A DNA stretch of 39,132 bases, from assembly GCA_902775605.1 (NCBI GenBank), contig CACYNE010000025.1, positions 1 to 39,132 on the forward strand, read 5' to 3'. Numbering within the stretch: position 1 is the first letter of the stretch; the number at the start of each line of letters is the position of its first letter. Below the pieces are notes generated by a model. The model was not told the origin of the DNA, searched no databases, and saw only the letters and a program-made list of their open reading frames with translations. The stretch is from an uncultured Prevotellaceae bacterium. GTDB lineage: Bacteria > Bacteroidota > Bacteroidia > Bacteroidales > Bacteroidaceae. Shown one piece after another: positions 7,829 to 14,944 of this stretch. The position numbers and the translations under genes are program-made.

Positions 7829-8740
7829 TTACTTAACTTCCTCGATATCACTGTAAGAGCGAACGATGATTTCCCACTGGTCGCGATAGCGCTTCACCAC
7901 ACCGGTGATGTTCATCTTGCCAGTAGGCAACTTCTTAGCGGCGAAGTCGGCGTAGTTGCTGGTGTAGATCTGCACACCGCCTGTCTGGCCGTCGGGCTGC
8001 TCCTTGAAGTACCAAGAGGTAGAGTAGTTGGGGTCAGAGAATGTTGACTCGCCAGCCACGAAGCGCACGTTGTCCACATACTGCTTGGTGTCGCTGTTAT
8101 AGTAACCACCCTTCTTGATGCTCACGTTCTTCAGGATGCACAGCTTACCGGCGTCCTTGGCGATGTCCCAAGTGGTCTTGGTAGAACCGTCGGCAAAGAC
8201 CTCTGGCTCCACCTCCATGCGGTTGCCAGTGAGTTTGAAGTGCTGCTGCCACAGCATGCGGGGCATGCGGCTCACACTGGTGTCGCCAGAAGAGTTGGTG
8301 TAAGGGGTGCCGATGGTGGCACTCTTGCGATAGTTACCAATATAGAGACCCTTCAGGTCGATGAGAATCTCTGTGCCTACGGGCAGGTAGCCATAGACGC
8401 CACCTTGAGCGATGCCGATAAAGATGGCACCGGTCTTGTCCTGCACAGCAATCTCGTTGTACATATTTCCTTCAATGTCGTTGGCAGTCACCACGGCCTT
8501 GATCTGGATATCCTCGTTAATCAGCTTGTACTGTCCCTCGTTGTCGATCTCGTTCTTGAACTTGGTCTTCAGGGCATCAATGGTCATCACGTTGGTGGCC
8601 TTGATGGCACTGTTGCCATAGAGCGACTCGTCGGTGGCGGGAGCATCCCAATCACCGTTGAAGAAATTGGAATTGCCATCGGCACAGCTATAGTAGATGC
8701 CGCATACAAGCGCTAATAAAAAATAATGTATCTTCTTCAT
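7829..8740 (-). CDS. DUF5689-type lipoprotein
   Basis: Exported lipoprotein of 303 residues with signal peptide ending in the lipobox YSC (Cys19). The body is one OB-like domain (IKAVVTANDIEGNMYNEIAVQD, then TGAIFIGIAQGG, then PVGTEILIDLKGLYIG) followed by a second one ending in GKMNITGVVKRYRDQWEIIVRS, the arrangement of DUF5689 proteins. These usually follow a TonB-dependent receptor, as here (31 bases after the receptor gene), and are presumed surface partners that hand a ligand to the barrel. No enzyme motif is visible. The short spacer before it contains A/T-rich runs resembling TTCTTAATTC repeats but no clear promoter. Confidence 0.82.
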   Translation of the reverse strand: MKKIHYFLLALVCGIYYSCADGNSNFFNGDWDAPATDESLYGNSAIKATNVMTIDALKTKFKNEIDNEGQYKLINEDIQIKAVVTANDIEGNMYNEIAVQDKTGAIFIGIAQGGVYGYLPVGTEILIDLKGLYIGNYRKSATIGTPYTNSSGDTSVSRMPRMLWQQHFKLTGNRMEVEPEVFADGSTKTTWDIAKDAGKLCILKNVSIKKGGYYNSDTKQYVDNVRFVAGESTFSDPNYSTSWYFKEQPDGQTGGVQIYTSNYADFAAKKLPTGKMNITGVVKRYRDQWEIIVRSYSDIEEVK

Positions 8741-8771
8741 AATTTCTTAATTCTAAACTCTTAATTCTTAA

Positions 8772-11339
8772 TTAGAACTTGTAGGCAATGTTCAGCATAC
8801 CGTTGATGCCGTAAGCATAGTACTTGAACGGATTCTTCTGGAACTGATAAGCACGCACGTTGTCGCTGGCGGTGTAGCTGGAGCGACTCTGCTCATAACC
8901 ACCCGTCACAATCTTCTGGTTGTTCAGGATGTTGGTGAGCGACAGGTTGATGCTCATCGAGCGGCCGTGACTCAGATAGAGGTTCTTGCCGATAGAGGCG
9001 TCGAGCATGAAACCACCGTGCCCCTTCGCCTGGGCGACAGCACTCTCAAGCGGGTTGCCGTTGTTGTCGAAAACGGGCTCGAAGTCCAGACGGTTACGCT
9101 TCTCCAGAGTGGACTGATAGCGGTAAGAGGGTGAGTAAGACAAGTAGATGCGGTCGTACCAGTTGCCGTTGAGGTCGATGAACCAACCTCCCTGGTGATA
9201 GCTCAGGATAACGCTCAGAGCGGTAAGCGGTGTGCCGGCCTCGCGCATGTCCTTGTTGTAACAGATCTCGGGCTTGCCGTCGTAGGCATCGTTGAAGGTG
9301 CCCTTTGTCGAACTCATATACCACACCTGGGCATTGTTGGTGTTGCGAGCCTCGCTCACCGTGCCCAGCGTCTTCAGGCTGATGGCCTCGGTCACTTTGA
9401 AGTTCAAGCCCCACTCAATGCCGTAGTACTCCTTTGACATGCCAGTCATCGAGACATACGAGAAAGAGTTGATATCATCGAAATAGAAGTTCTGCCACTC
9501 AGTTGCGTCCTTCACAATGGCGCCATAGGCCATGATGTTGGCCTTGAGCCATGAGTTCTGCATCTGATAGCCAATCTCGGCCGAGTAGTTCTTCTCAGTC
9601 TTCAGATCCACCACGAAGTCGTTGTTCATCTCGGGCGAAACGAAAGCAGCCTGAGCCTGAGGCGCACGGACATCAATGCCGATGCCGCCGGTCAGCACAT
9701 GACCACCACCCAGGGTGACGGCAGCGCCCAGCTTACCACCTCCCTCAAGGAAGTGAGCCTTCTTGCTCTTGCCGTATGAGTTGTCGAGGAACATACCATT
9801 GCGCATCTTACCGTCGCGCTGCATCTCCACACCACCAATGCGTCCGCTGATGAAAGCATGGGTGTTGTTGACGTTGGCAGCATAGGTCATCCATGCGCTG
9901 GCCTTATTGACGAGGATGTTATAGTCATAGCCAAAGCGGTCACCCTCGCCCACACGGGCATTGGGGTGGTTGGCATCGTACTGCACACGGGGATCGTCGT
10001 TGGCATAGGTGCCCAGCGCATAGGTGTTGATGTTATGGAAGGAGTTGGCACCCATCATGTCCTCCATGGTCTGGTAGTGCATACCCTTGTTGGTGGCCAA
10101 CTGGACACCCAGGTTGAGGCGCTGGTCCTTGTTCAGGTCGAAGTTGAGGTTCGACGACAGCGCCAGGTTCAGGTTGTCGTTGTGCTTGGCCTGGATATAG
10201 TACATGGCGTCAGCCCCCTGTAGGTTGGCGTTCTTGTTGGCCAGGTACAGACGGTCGAAGTTGATCTGACGGTCAGCCTTATAGCCACTCATAAACGTCT
10301 TCGCGCGCAACCAGTCGCTGGCTCCCTGCTCAGTGCGGTTGGCAGCGTCCTCCTCAAACCACACGTCGAAATAGCTGCTGGGCAGGTTCTTCCAGTAGTT
10401 GGGGTGGGGGTTGTCGGCATTGTTATAGTTCAGTTTGGTGCTCTTATACATCGAGTAGCGACCGGTGAGGGTGGTCACCAACTTCAACTGGTCGTCGATC
10501 TTCCAGTCCCAGGTCATCAGGGCTGTAGGCGCAAAGTCGTTCACCACGCGTGAGTTGCGGATATGGCCGTTCTGATAGCCCCAGTAGGGGTTGTAGTAAC
10601 GGTCGTTGGCCAACCAGTACATCTCGTCGGTGGCAGCACCCTGCGAGGCACGCTCGGTGGGGTTGCCCCAGGTCACGAGTGACACGTGGTGCTGGTCGTT
10701 GATGAACTTCTCGGCGCCGAAGAAATAGCTCAGCGAGTTGTAGAACGTACCATCCACATAGGCTGTCTTAGGACTTGCCCAGCGATAGGTGACGTTGGCC
10801 GAGAAGGCCCAGCCGTTCTCCATCACACCGGTGTTGTAGGTGTACATGCCGCGGAATGTATAGTTGCGGTTGGCACCAGACACGGTGACGCGCTGACCCG
10901 TGGCAAAGGCCGAGGGGCGGAAGTTGTAGTTGTTTGAACCGGCCATGCCGCTCATAGAGAAGTTGTTGTCCTCGAAGGGCAATGAATTCTCCACACCGCG
11001 TGTCTGCTGGTTCAGACCTCCTACGAGAGAATAGCGGAACTGTCCCGTCTCCATGTCATTCATCTGCACGCCATTGATGTAGATGTCATTGTACTTTTGA
11101 TTAAAAGCACGGTAGCGGAAACGCATGGGACTGAACAGATAGCCTACCTGTGAGGCATAGGCATTCGAGTTCGAGTTGATGATAGTCACATTTTGCGACA
11201 TGTCATCATCCTCGCCCAACTGTGCTTCCGTGAAAGTGAAGGTCTGTTCGTCCTGCACGCCCAGCGAGTCAACCTCTTGGGCCATCAAGGCAGGAGCGAA
11301 GCATAGCGCTATCACCACGAGTTTCAGTTTTTTATTCAT
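8772..11339 (-). CDS. TonB-dependent outer-membrane receptor
   Basis: Outer-membrane transporter of 855 residues that uses TonB energy to import a ligand too large for porins. A signal peptide (1-20, ending in LMAQ) is followed by a short acidic segment (FTFTEAQLGEDDDMSQ) and a plug-like region (about 45-150, with YNDIYINGVQMNDMETGQ). The rest is a long barrel of alternating aromatic strands ending in IAYKF, the usual C-terminal aromatic signature. The carboxypeptidase-like N-terminal domain common in SusC proteins is absent and no SusD gene follows. It leads an operon with two lipoproteins, and diverges from a secreted nuclease gene, so a nucleotide, oligonucleotide or other phosphorylated ligand is a fair guess. 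The sequence alone does not fix the substrate. Confidence 0.88.
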   Translation of the reverse strand: MNKKLKLVVIALCFAPALMAQEVDSLGVQDEQTFTFTEAQLGEDDDMSQNVTIINSNSNAYASQVGYLFSPMRFRYRAFNQKYNDIYINGVQMNDMETGQFRYSLVGGLNQQTRGVENSLPFEDNNFSMSGMAGSNNYNFRPSAFATGQRVTVSGANRNYTFRGMYTYNTGVMENGWAFSANVTYRWASPKTAYVDGTFYNSLSYFFGAEKFINDQHHVSLVTWGNPTERASQGAATDEMYWLANDRYYNPYWGYQNGHIRNSRVVNDFAPTALMTWDWKIDDQLKLVTTLTGRYSMYKSTKLNYNNADNPHPNYWKNLPSSYFDVWFEEDAANRTEQGASDWLRAKTFMSGYKADRQINFDRLYLANKNANLQGADAMYYIQAKHNDNLNLALSSNLNFDLNKDQRLNLGVQLATNKGMHYQTMEDMMGANSFHNINTYALGTYANDDPRVQYDANHPNARVGEGDRFGYDYNILVNKASAWMTYAANVNNTHAFISGRIGGVEMQRDGKMRNGMFLDNSYGKSKKAHFLEGGGKLGAAVTLGGGHVLTGGIGIDVRAPQAQAAFVSPEMNNDFVVDLKTEKNYSAEIGYQMQNSWLKANIMAYGAIVKDATEWQNFYFDDINSFSYVSMTGMSKEYYGIEWGLNFKVTEAISLKTLGTVSEARNTNNAQVWYMSSTKGTFNDAYDGKPEICYNKDMREAGTPLTALSVILSYHQGGWFIDLNGNWYDRIYLSYSPSYRYQSTLEKRNRLDFEPVFDNNGNPLESAVAQAKGHGGFMLDASIGKNLYLSHGRSMSINLSLTNILNNQKIVTGGYEQSRSSYTASDNVRAYQFQKNPFKYYAYGINGMLNIAYKF

Positions 11340-11374
11340 AGAATTTTAAGATTAATAAAATATGTTGCTGTGTG

Positions 11375-11405
11375 CAAAGATACATCAAAAAAATGGAACG
11401 GCAAA
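11375..11405 (-). promoter_or_regulatory. Promoter of the TonB receptor operon
   Basis: On the minus strand TTTG (11402-11405), 19 bases, TATCTTTG (11375-11382). The promoter stands about 36 bases above the receptor start and faces away from the nuclease promoter. Confidence 0.8.
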
Positions 11406-11476
11406 GTAATTCTGAAAAAAGTTTTTATGGATATAAAATATGTCGCGAAAAACGTAGGCGATACCAGAATTTTTTG

Positions 11477-11484
11477 TATCTTTG
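11477..11484 (+). promoter_or_regulatory. -7 element of the secreted nuclease operon
   Basis: TATCTTTG lies 20 bases before the ATG at 11505; the -33 half is not obvious. Divergent with the receptor promoter, leaving about 70 bases between the two for a shared regulator. Confidence 0.65.
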
Positions 11485-11504
11485 CAGCATTATTACTGAC
11501 TATT

Positions 11505-12554
11505 ATGAAAAAGACGATTGTTTTTCTGGCGGCAATGCTGCTTATTGGAGTGGCTTCCGCAAAGGCTGATGAAAAGAAGTTCTCGCTCTATGGCGTAGGT
11601 TTCTACAATCTGGAGAACCTGTTTGATACGTGCCACGACGAAGGGCATAACGACTATCAGTTCCTGCCCGACGGACAGTACAAATGGTCGGGATTGAAGT
11701 ACTCGCACAAACTGAAGAACATGGCTCGCGTACTGGCAGAGCTGGGCACGGACAGACTGCCCGGCGTAGGCTGTGCCGTGATTGGCGTGTCCGAGGTAGA
11801 GAATGCCAAGTGTATGGAGGACCTCTGCAACCAGGAGCCCCTCAAGGCCCGTGGCTATAAGTTCATCCATGTGGAGGGTCCCGACTATCGTGGTGTGGAC
11901 TGCGCCTTGATCTATAACCCTCGCCTTTTCCAGGTGCGCGACGTGAAGTTGGTGCCCTATGTCTATATCCTCGAAAAGGACAGCGCCCGTAACACGCGTG
12001 GCTTCCTTACCGTCAGCGGCACCATGGCTGGCGAGCATGTGGTGGTCATCGTCAATCACCTGCCCTCGCGTGGTGCTGAGTCGTTCTATCGTGAGGAGGG
12101 CGGTCGCCAGCTGCGCATCGTCAAGGACTCGCTGGTCAAGGCCGACCCCAATGCCAAGATTATCATCATGGGCGATATGAACGACGACCCTCAGGACAAG
12201 TCAATGGCTACCTCTCTGGGTGCCGTGCGTAAGATGAAGGACGTAGAGAAGGGCGGTCTGTGGAACCCTTGGTGGGATGTGCTGGTCAACGGCACGGGCA
12301 CCCTGCAGTATGACGGCAAGTGGAACCTGTTCGACCAGATTATCCTCTCGCAGACGCTCCTCGACCAGAAGGGCAAGAAGGACTATAAGGACCTGAAATA
12401 CTGGAATCACCAGATCTTCCGTCGTGACTATCTGTTCCAGAAGGAAGGCAAGTACAAGGGCAACACCCTGCGCACCCATGCCGGTGGCGTGTGGCTCGAT
12501 GGCTACAGCGATCACCTGCCCACTGTTGTTTATCTCATCAAAGAAGCAAAATAA
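11505..12554 (+). CDS. Secreted endonuclease/exonuclease/phosphatase family protein
   Basis: Metal-dependent phosphodiesterase of the EEP superfamily, 349 residues with a signal peptide (MKKTIVFLAAMLLIGVASA). Active-site motifs in order: FYNLENLFD (Asn and Glu ligands), GVSEVEN, VVIVNHLPSRG (catalytic His), IIIMGDMNDDP (Asp/Asn), and the closing SDHLP (Asp-His). All are present, so it should be active. Family members cleave DNA, RNA, phosphoesters or inositol phosphates; the form with YNLENLFD and DMNDDP is common in Bacteroidota and often called an endonuclease. ATG 11505 is chosen because it opens the signal peptide; a longer frame runs back across the promoter. It is followed two bases later by uridine kinase, linking extracellular hydrolysis with nucleoside salvage. 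Confidence 0.9.
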   Translation: MKKTIVFLAAMLLIGVASAKADEKKFSLYGVGFYNLENLFDTCHDEGHNDYQFLPDGQYKWSGLKYSHKLKNMARVLAELGTDRLPGVGCAVIGVSEVENAKCMEDLCNQEPLKARGYKFIHVEGPDYRGVDCALIYNPRLFQVRDVKLVPYVYILEKDSARNTRGFLTVSGTMAGEHVVVIVNHLPSRGAESFYREEGGRQLRIVKDSLVKADPNAKIIIMGDMNDDPQDKSMATSLGAVRKMKDVEKGGLWNPWWDVLVNGTGTLQYDGKWNLFDQIILSQTLLDQKGKKDYKDLKYWNHQIFRRDYLFQKEGKYKGNTLRTHAGGVWLDGYSDHLPTVVYLIKEAK

Positions 12555-12556
12555 GA

Positions 12557-13171
12557 ATGACCATTATCGGAATAGCTGGCGGTACGGGCTCAGGCAAGAC
12601 CACCGTCGTCAAGAAGATAGCCAGGGCATTGCCGCCGCACTGTGTGGCTGTGGTTCCCATCGACTCGTATTATAACGACACCACGGGCATGACGCCCGAG
12701 GAGCGTAAGGCCATCAACTTCGACCATCCCGACGCCTTCGACTGGAAGTTGCTGACGGAGCATGTCAAGAAACTGAAGAATGGCGAGGCCATCGAACAGC
12801 CCACCTACTCATATATCGAGAGCAACCGCCAGAAGGAGACCATCCATGTGGAACCCAAGTCGGTGATCATCATCGAGGGCATCATGGCGCTCCACAGCAA
12901 GAAGTTGCGCGATATCATGGACCTGAAGATCTTCGTCGATACCGACAGCGATGTGCGCCTGATTAGAAACATCCGTCGCGATGTGGTGGAGCGCGGCCGT
13001 ACCGTCGAGATGGTGCTCGACCGCTATGAGAAGGTCCTGAAACCCATGCACGAGCAGTTTATCGAGCCCACGAAGAAGTTTGCCGACCTCATCGTGCCCT
13101 GGGGTGGCGACAACCATTCGGGCATCCATATCCTCAAGACTTACATCGAAGGCATTGTCACCGGCGTATGA
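12557..13171 (+). CDS. udk: Uridine kinase
   Basis: Phosphorylates uridine and cytidine to UMP and CMP in pyrimidine salvage, cytoplasmic. The 204-residue length fits. The P-loop GGTGSGKTT (8-16), the PIDSYYND segment, FDHPDAFDW, the PTYSYIES stretch and the IIIEGIMAL Walker B are all present, as is IRRDVVERGR of the lid. ATG 12557 begins two bases after the nuclease stop, showing translational coupling; an upstream in-frame start would lie inside the nuclease gene. It overlaps the next gene by four bases (ATGA). Confidence 0.94.
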   Translation: MTIIGIAGGTGSGKTTVVKKIARALPPHCVAVVPIDSYYNDTTGMTPEERKAINFDHPDAFDWKLLTEHVKKLKNGEAIEQPTYSYIESNRQKETIHVEPKSVIIIEGIMALHSKKLRDIMDLKIFVDTDSDVRLIRNIRRDVVERGRTVEMVLDRYEKVLKPMHEQFIEPTKKFADLIVPWGGDNHSGIHILKTYIEGIVTGV

Positions 13172-13683
13172 CGAGACTCTTTTTAGCTCGTCATGGGGAG
13201 ACCTATGACAATGAACGACAGATCATGCAGGGGCAGTCGCCCGGTGAACTGAACGCTAACGGCATCCGGCAGGCTGAGGCTTTGAGCCAAGAGCTGGCGG
13301 ATGCCCATTTTGATGCCATCGTGGCCAGCGACCTGTGGCGTGCCGTCCAGACGGCGCGTATCATCGCTGCACCTCATCAGATGGAGGTCGTCACCACGCC
13401 CTTGTTGCGCGAACGCGACTGGGGCAGTTTTACGGGCTGCTTCATCCCCGACCTGAGAAACATCGATCCCTGGCCAAAAGACATTGAGTCGCTCCCGCAG
13501 ATGAAGGACAGGGCCAGACGTTTCCTCGATTTCATTCGCAAGACCTATCCCGACCAGACCGTCTTGGCCGTTGGTCATGGCATCATGAACAAGGCCATCC
13601 AGGCGGTGTTCTTCCACAAAGAGATGAACGAGATAGAAAAAATGAGAAATGCCGAGGTACGTATCCTCGACATCTCTCTGTAA
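13168..13683 (+). CDS. Histidine phosphatase family protein
   Basis: Phosphoglycerate-mutase-like phosphatase of 171 residues. The RHG motif is in FLARHGETYDN (catalytic His9), with Arg and Glu partners in ASDLWRAVQTA and LLRERDWGSF, and the second catalytic His in VLAVGHGIMNK. The fold covers small-molecule phosphatases such as alpha-ribazole phosphatase; there is no cobalamin gene nearby, so the substrate is open. The start ATG overlaps the udk stop (ATGA), making it the third gene of the operon. Its role may be dephosphorylating nucleotides, which would suit its neighbours, but this is inference. The next gene converges 23 bases away without a clear terminator. Confidence 0.88.
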   Translation: MTRLFLARHGETYDNERQIMQGQSPGELNANGIRQAEALSQELADAHFDAIVASDLWRAVQTARIIAAPHQMEVVTTPLLRERDWGSFTGCFIPDLRNIDPWPKDIESLPQMKDRARRFLDFIRKTYPDQTVLAVGHGIMNKAIQAVFFHKEMNEIEKMRNAEVRILDISL

Positions 13684-13706
13684 TCGTTTATTATTAATCT
13701 TTAGTG

Positions 13707-14756
13707 TTACCTGCGGCCTCCACTCCTGGAACCGCCTCCATTTCCTCTTGGTGAACTGCTGGCACCGCTGCCACCTCTGCTGGGGGCAGAGAAACTGCCG
13801 CCGCTGCTTCTCATCGAACCGCCGCTGCTTCTGCTGAAGCTGCCAGAACTTCTCGATGAGTTGTTGTTGATGGTGCCGACATTGCTTCTCGATGAGCTGC
13901 TGTTAATCGTACCAACACTGCTTCTCGATGAACTGCTGTTGATCGTACCAACACTGCTTCTCGATACGTCGGTATTGCGGTTGATGCTACCTCTTTCCGT
14001 GTGTATCTCTCTTGTCGTTGTCTGACGCTCTATATCGGTCGATTGACGTCCTACGGCAGTGGATTGACGTGGACTTCCGAAGGTACTGTTTGAACGGCTG
14101 TCTCTGCCGATGGTGCCGTTTGAACGATTATCTCTGCCGATAGTCTCTCGCTCGTTTCTGATGTCACGTGTGCTGCGGTCGTTCCTCTCTGTCACGCGGG
14201 TAGAACTGCGTCCGCGGTTGCCACGATAGTCACCGCGATCCCAGCCGTTGCGCATGCCGGTATGCTCCTCGCGTGTCCTGTGAGGACGGAAGTGATCATG
14301 ACGTCCCTCATAGTAACTGCGACCGCCATTGTGGCGCCAGCTGTGTCCGCCGCGATAGGTCACATAGAAATGCGGGTGTCCGAAATAGAAGTAGTCGCGA
14401 TGCGGATAGCGGGCATAGATGCCGAAGTGCCAGTAGCCTGCCTCCCAGTAGAGTGGGCGATAGAAATACGTGGCGGCACGGAACAGATCCCACTGCCAGC
14501 TGTAGAGGATATAACTGATATCCAGGTTGCGACGCTCCCAGTACAATCCAAACACGTCGCTCTGACTGGTGACGCCCATCAGATAATCCAGGTTAATCTC
14601 ATAGGCAGCCTCATATTGTGCGTCCGTCAGGTTCAACTCATAGGCCATCTTGTCCGTCAGGAAAAGGGCCTCTCTGCGAGCCTGTTCGTATGACATGGCG
14701 TTAGCCGATACTGCTATTGTCAGCATGGTAACCAGTGTAAACAACATCTTCTTCAT
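13707..14756 (-). CDS. Secreted Ser/Arg/Gly-rich repeat protein
   Basis: I do not recognise a function. The 349-residue product has a signal peptide (MKKMLFTLVTMLTIAVSANA). A folded N-terminal part (about 20-130) begins MSYEQARREALFLTDKMAYE, which resembles helical Spy/DUF-type periplasmic modules, and is rich in Tyr/Trp/His further on (YFYFGHPHFYVTY). The rest (about 140-349) is low complexity, dominated by Arg, Ser, Gly and Asn, strongly basic. A 12-residue unit SSSSRSSVGTIN repeats three times (13849-13957, exact 36-base period). Such a tail could bind polyanions such as nucleic acid or acidic polysaccharide, but that is speculation. Its own promoter is at 14805-14836 with an inverted repeat next to it. 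Confidence 0.8.
   Translation of the reverse strand: MKKMLFTLVTMLTIAVSANAMSYEQARREALFLTDKMAYELNLTDAQYEAAYEINLDYLMGVTSQSDVFGLYWERRNLDISYILYSWQWDLFRAATYFYRPLYWEAGYWHFGIYARYPHRDYFYFGHPHFYVTYRGGHSWRHNGGRSYYEGRHDHFRPHRTREEHTGMRNGWDRGDYRGNRGRSSTRVTERNDRSTRDIRNERETIGRDNRSNGTIGRDSRSNSTFGSPRQSTAVGRQSTDIERQTTTREIHTERGSINRNTDVSRSSVGTINSSSSRSSVGTINSSSSRSNVGTINNNSSRSSGSFSRSSGGSMRSSGGSFSAPSRGGSGASSSPRGNGGGSRSGGRR
13849..13968. repeat. 36-base in-frame tandem repeat
   Basis: CTTCTCGATGA-type starts recur at 13849, 13885, 13921 and, partially, 13957, an exact 36-base step. Being a multiple of three, copy changes would keep the frame of the secreted protein. Confidence 0.85.
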
Positions 14757-14804
14757 AGTCGTAATCTTTATATGATTCTACATTCTGTTTTCTAATCTCT
14801 GCTG

Positions 14805-14836
14805 CAAAAGTAGTGGTTTCTTCTGAGCCCCACAAA
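14805..14836 (-). promoter_or_regulatory. Promoter of the Ser/Arg/Gly-rich protein gene
   Basis: On the minus strand TTTG (14833-14836), 20 bases, TACTTTTG (14805-14812), about 50 bases above the start. Confidence 0.75.
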
Positions 14837-14866
14837 GGATTTTCCCTAATCTCTCAGGGAAAATCC
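14837..14866. promoter_or_regulatory. Inverted repeat touching a promoter, candidate operator
   Basis: GGATTTTCCCT (14837-14847) and AGGGAAAATCC (14856-14866) are perfect 11-base arms around eight bases. The element abuts the -33 box of the gene at 14756, a position suited to a dimeric regulator. It could also be a second hairpin ending upstream transcription. Confidence 0.5.
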
Positions 14867-14889
14867 CTACACCTCACGAAAACAAATAA

Positions 14890-14918
14890 GAATGGCGCCT
14901 CAAGGTGAGACGCCATTC
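14890..14918 (-). terminator. Terminator of the dehydratase gene
   Basis: GAATGGCG (14890-14897) pairs with CGCCATTC (14911-14918), with a further CTCA/TGAG inner stem; on the minus strand TTATTTGTTTT follows. Confidence 0.8.
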
Positions 14919-14944
14919 CAAGAGAAAAGTATAATTGTTATTAG

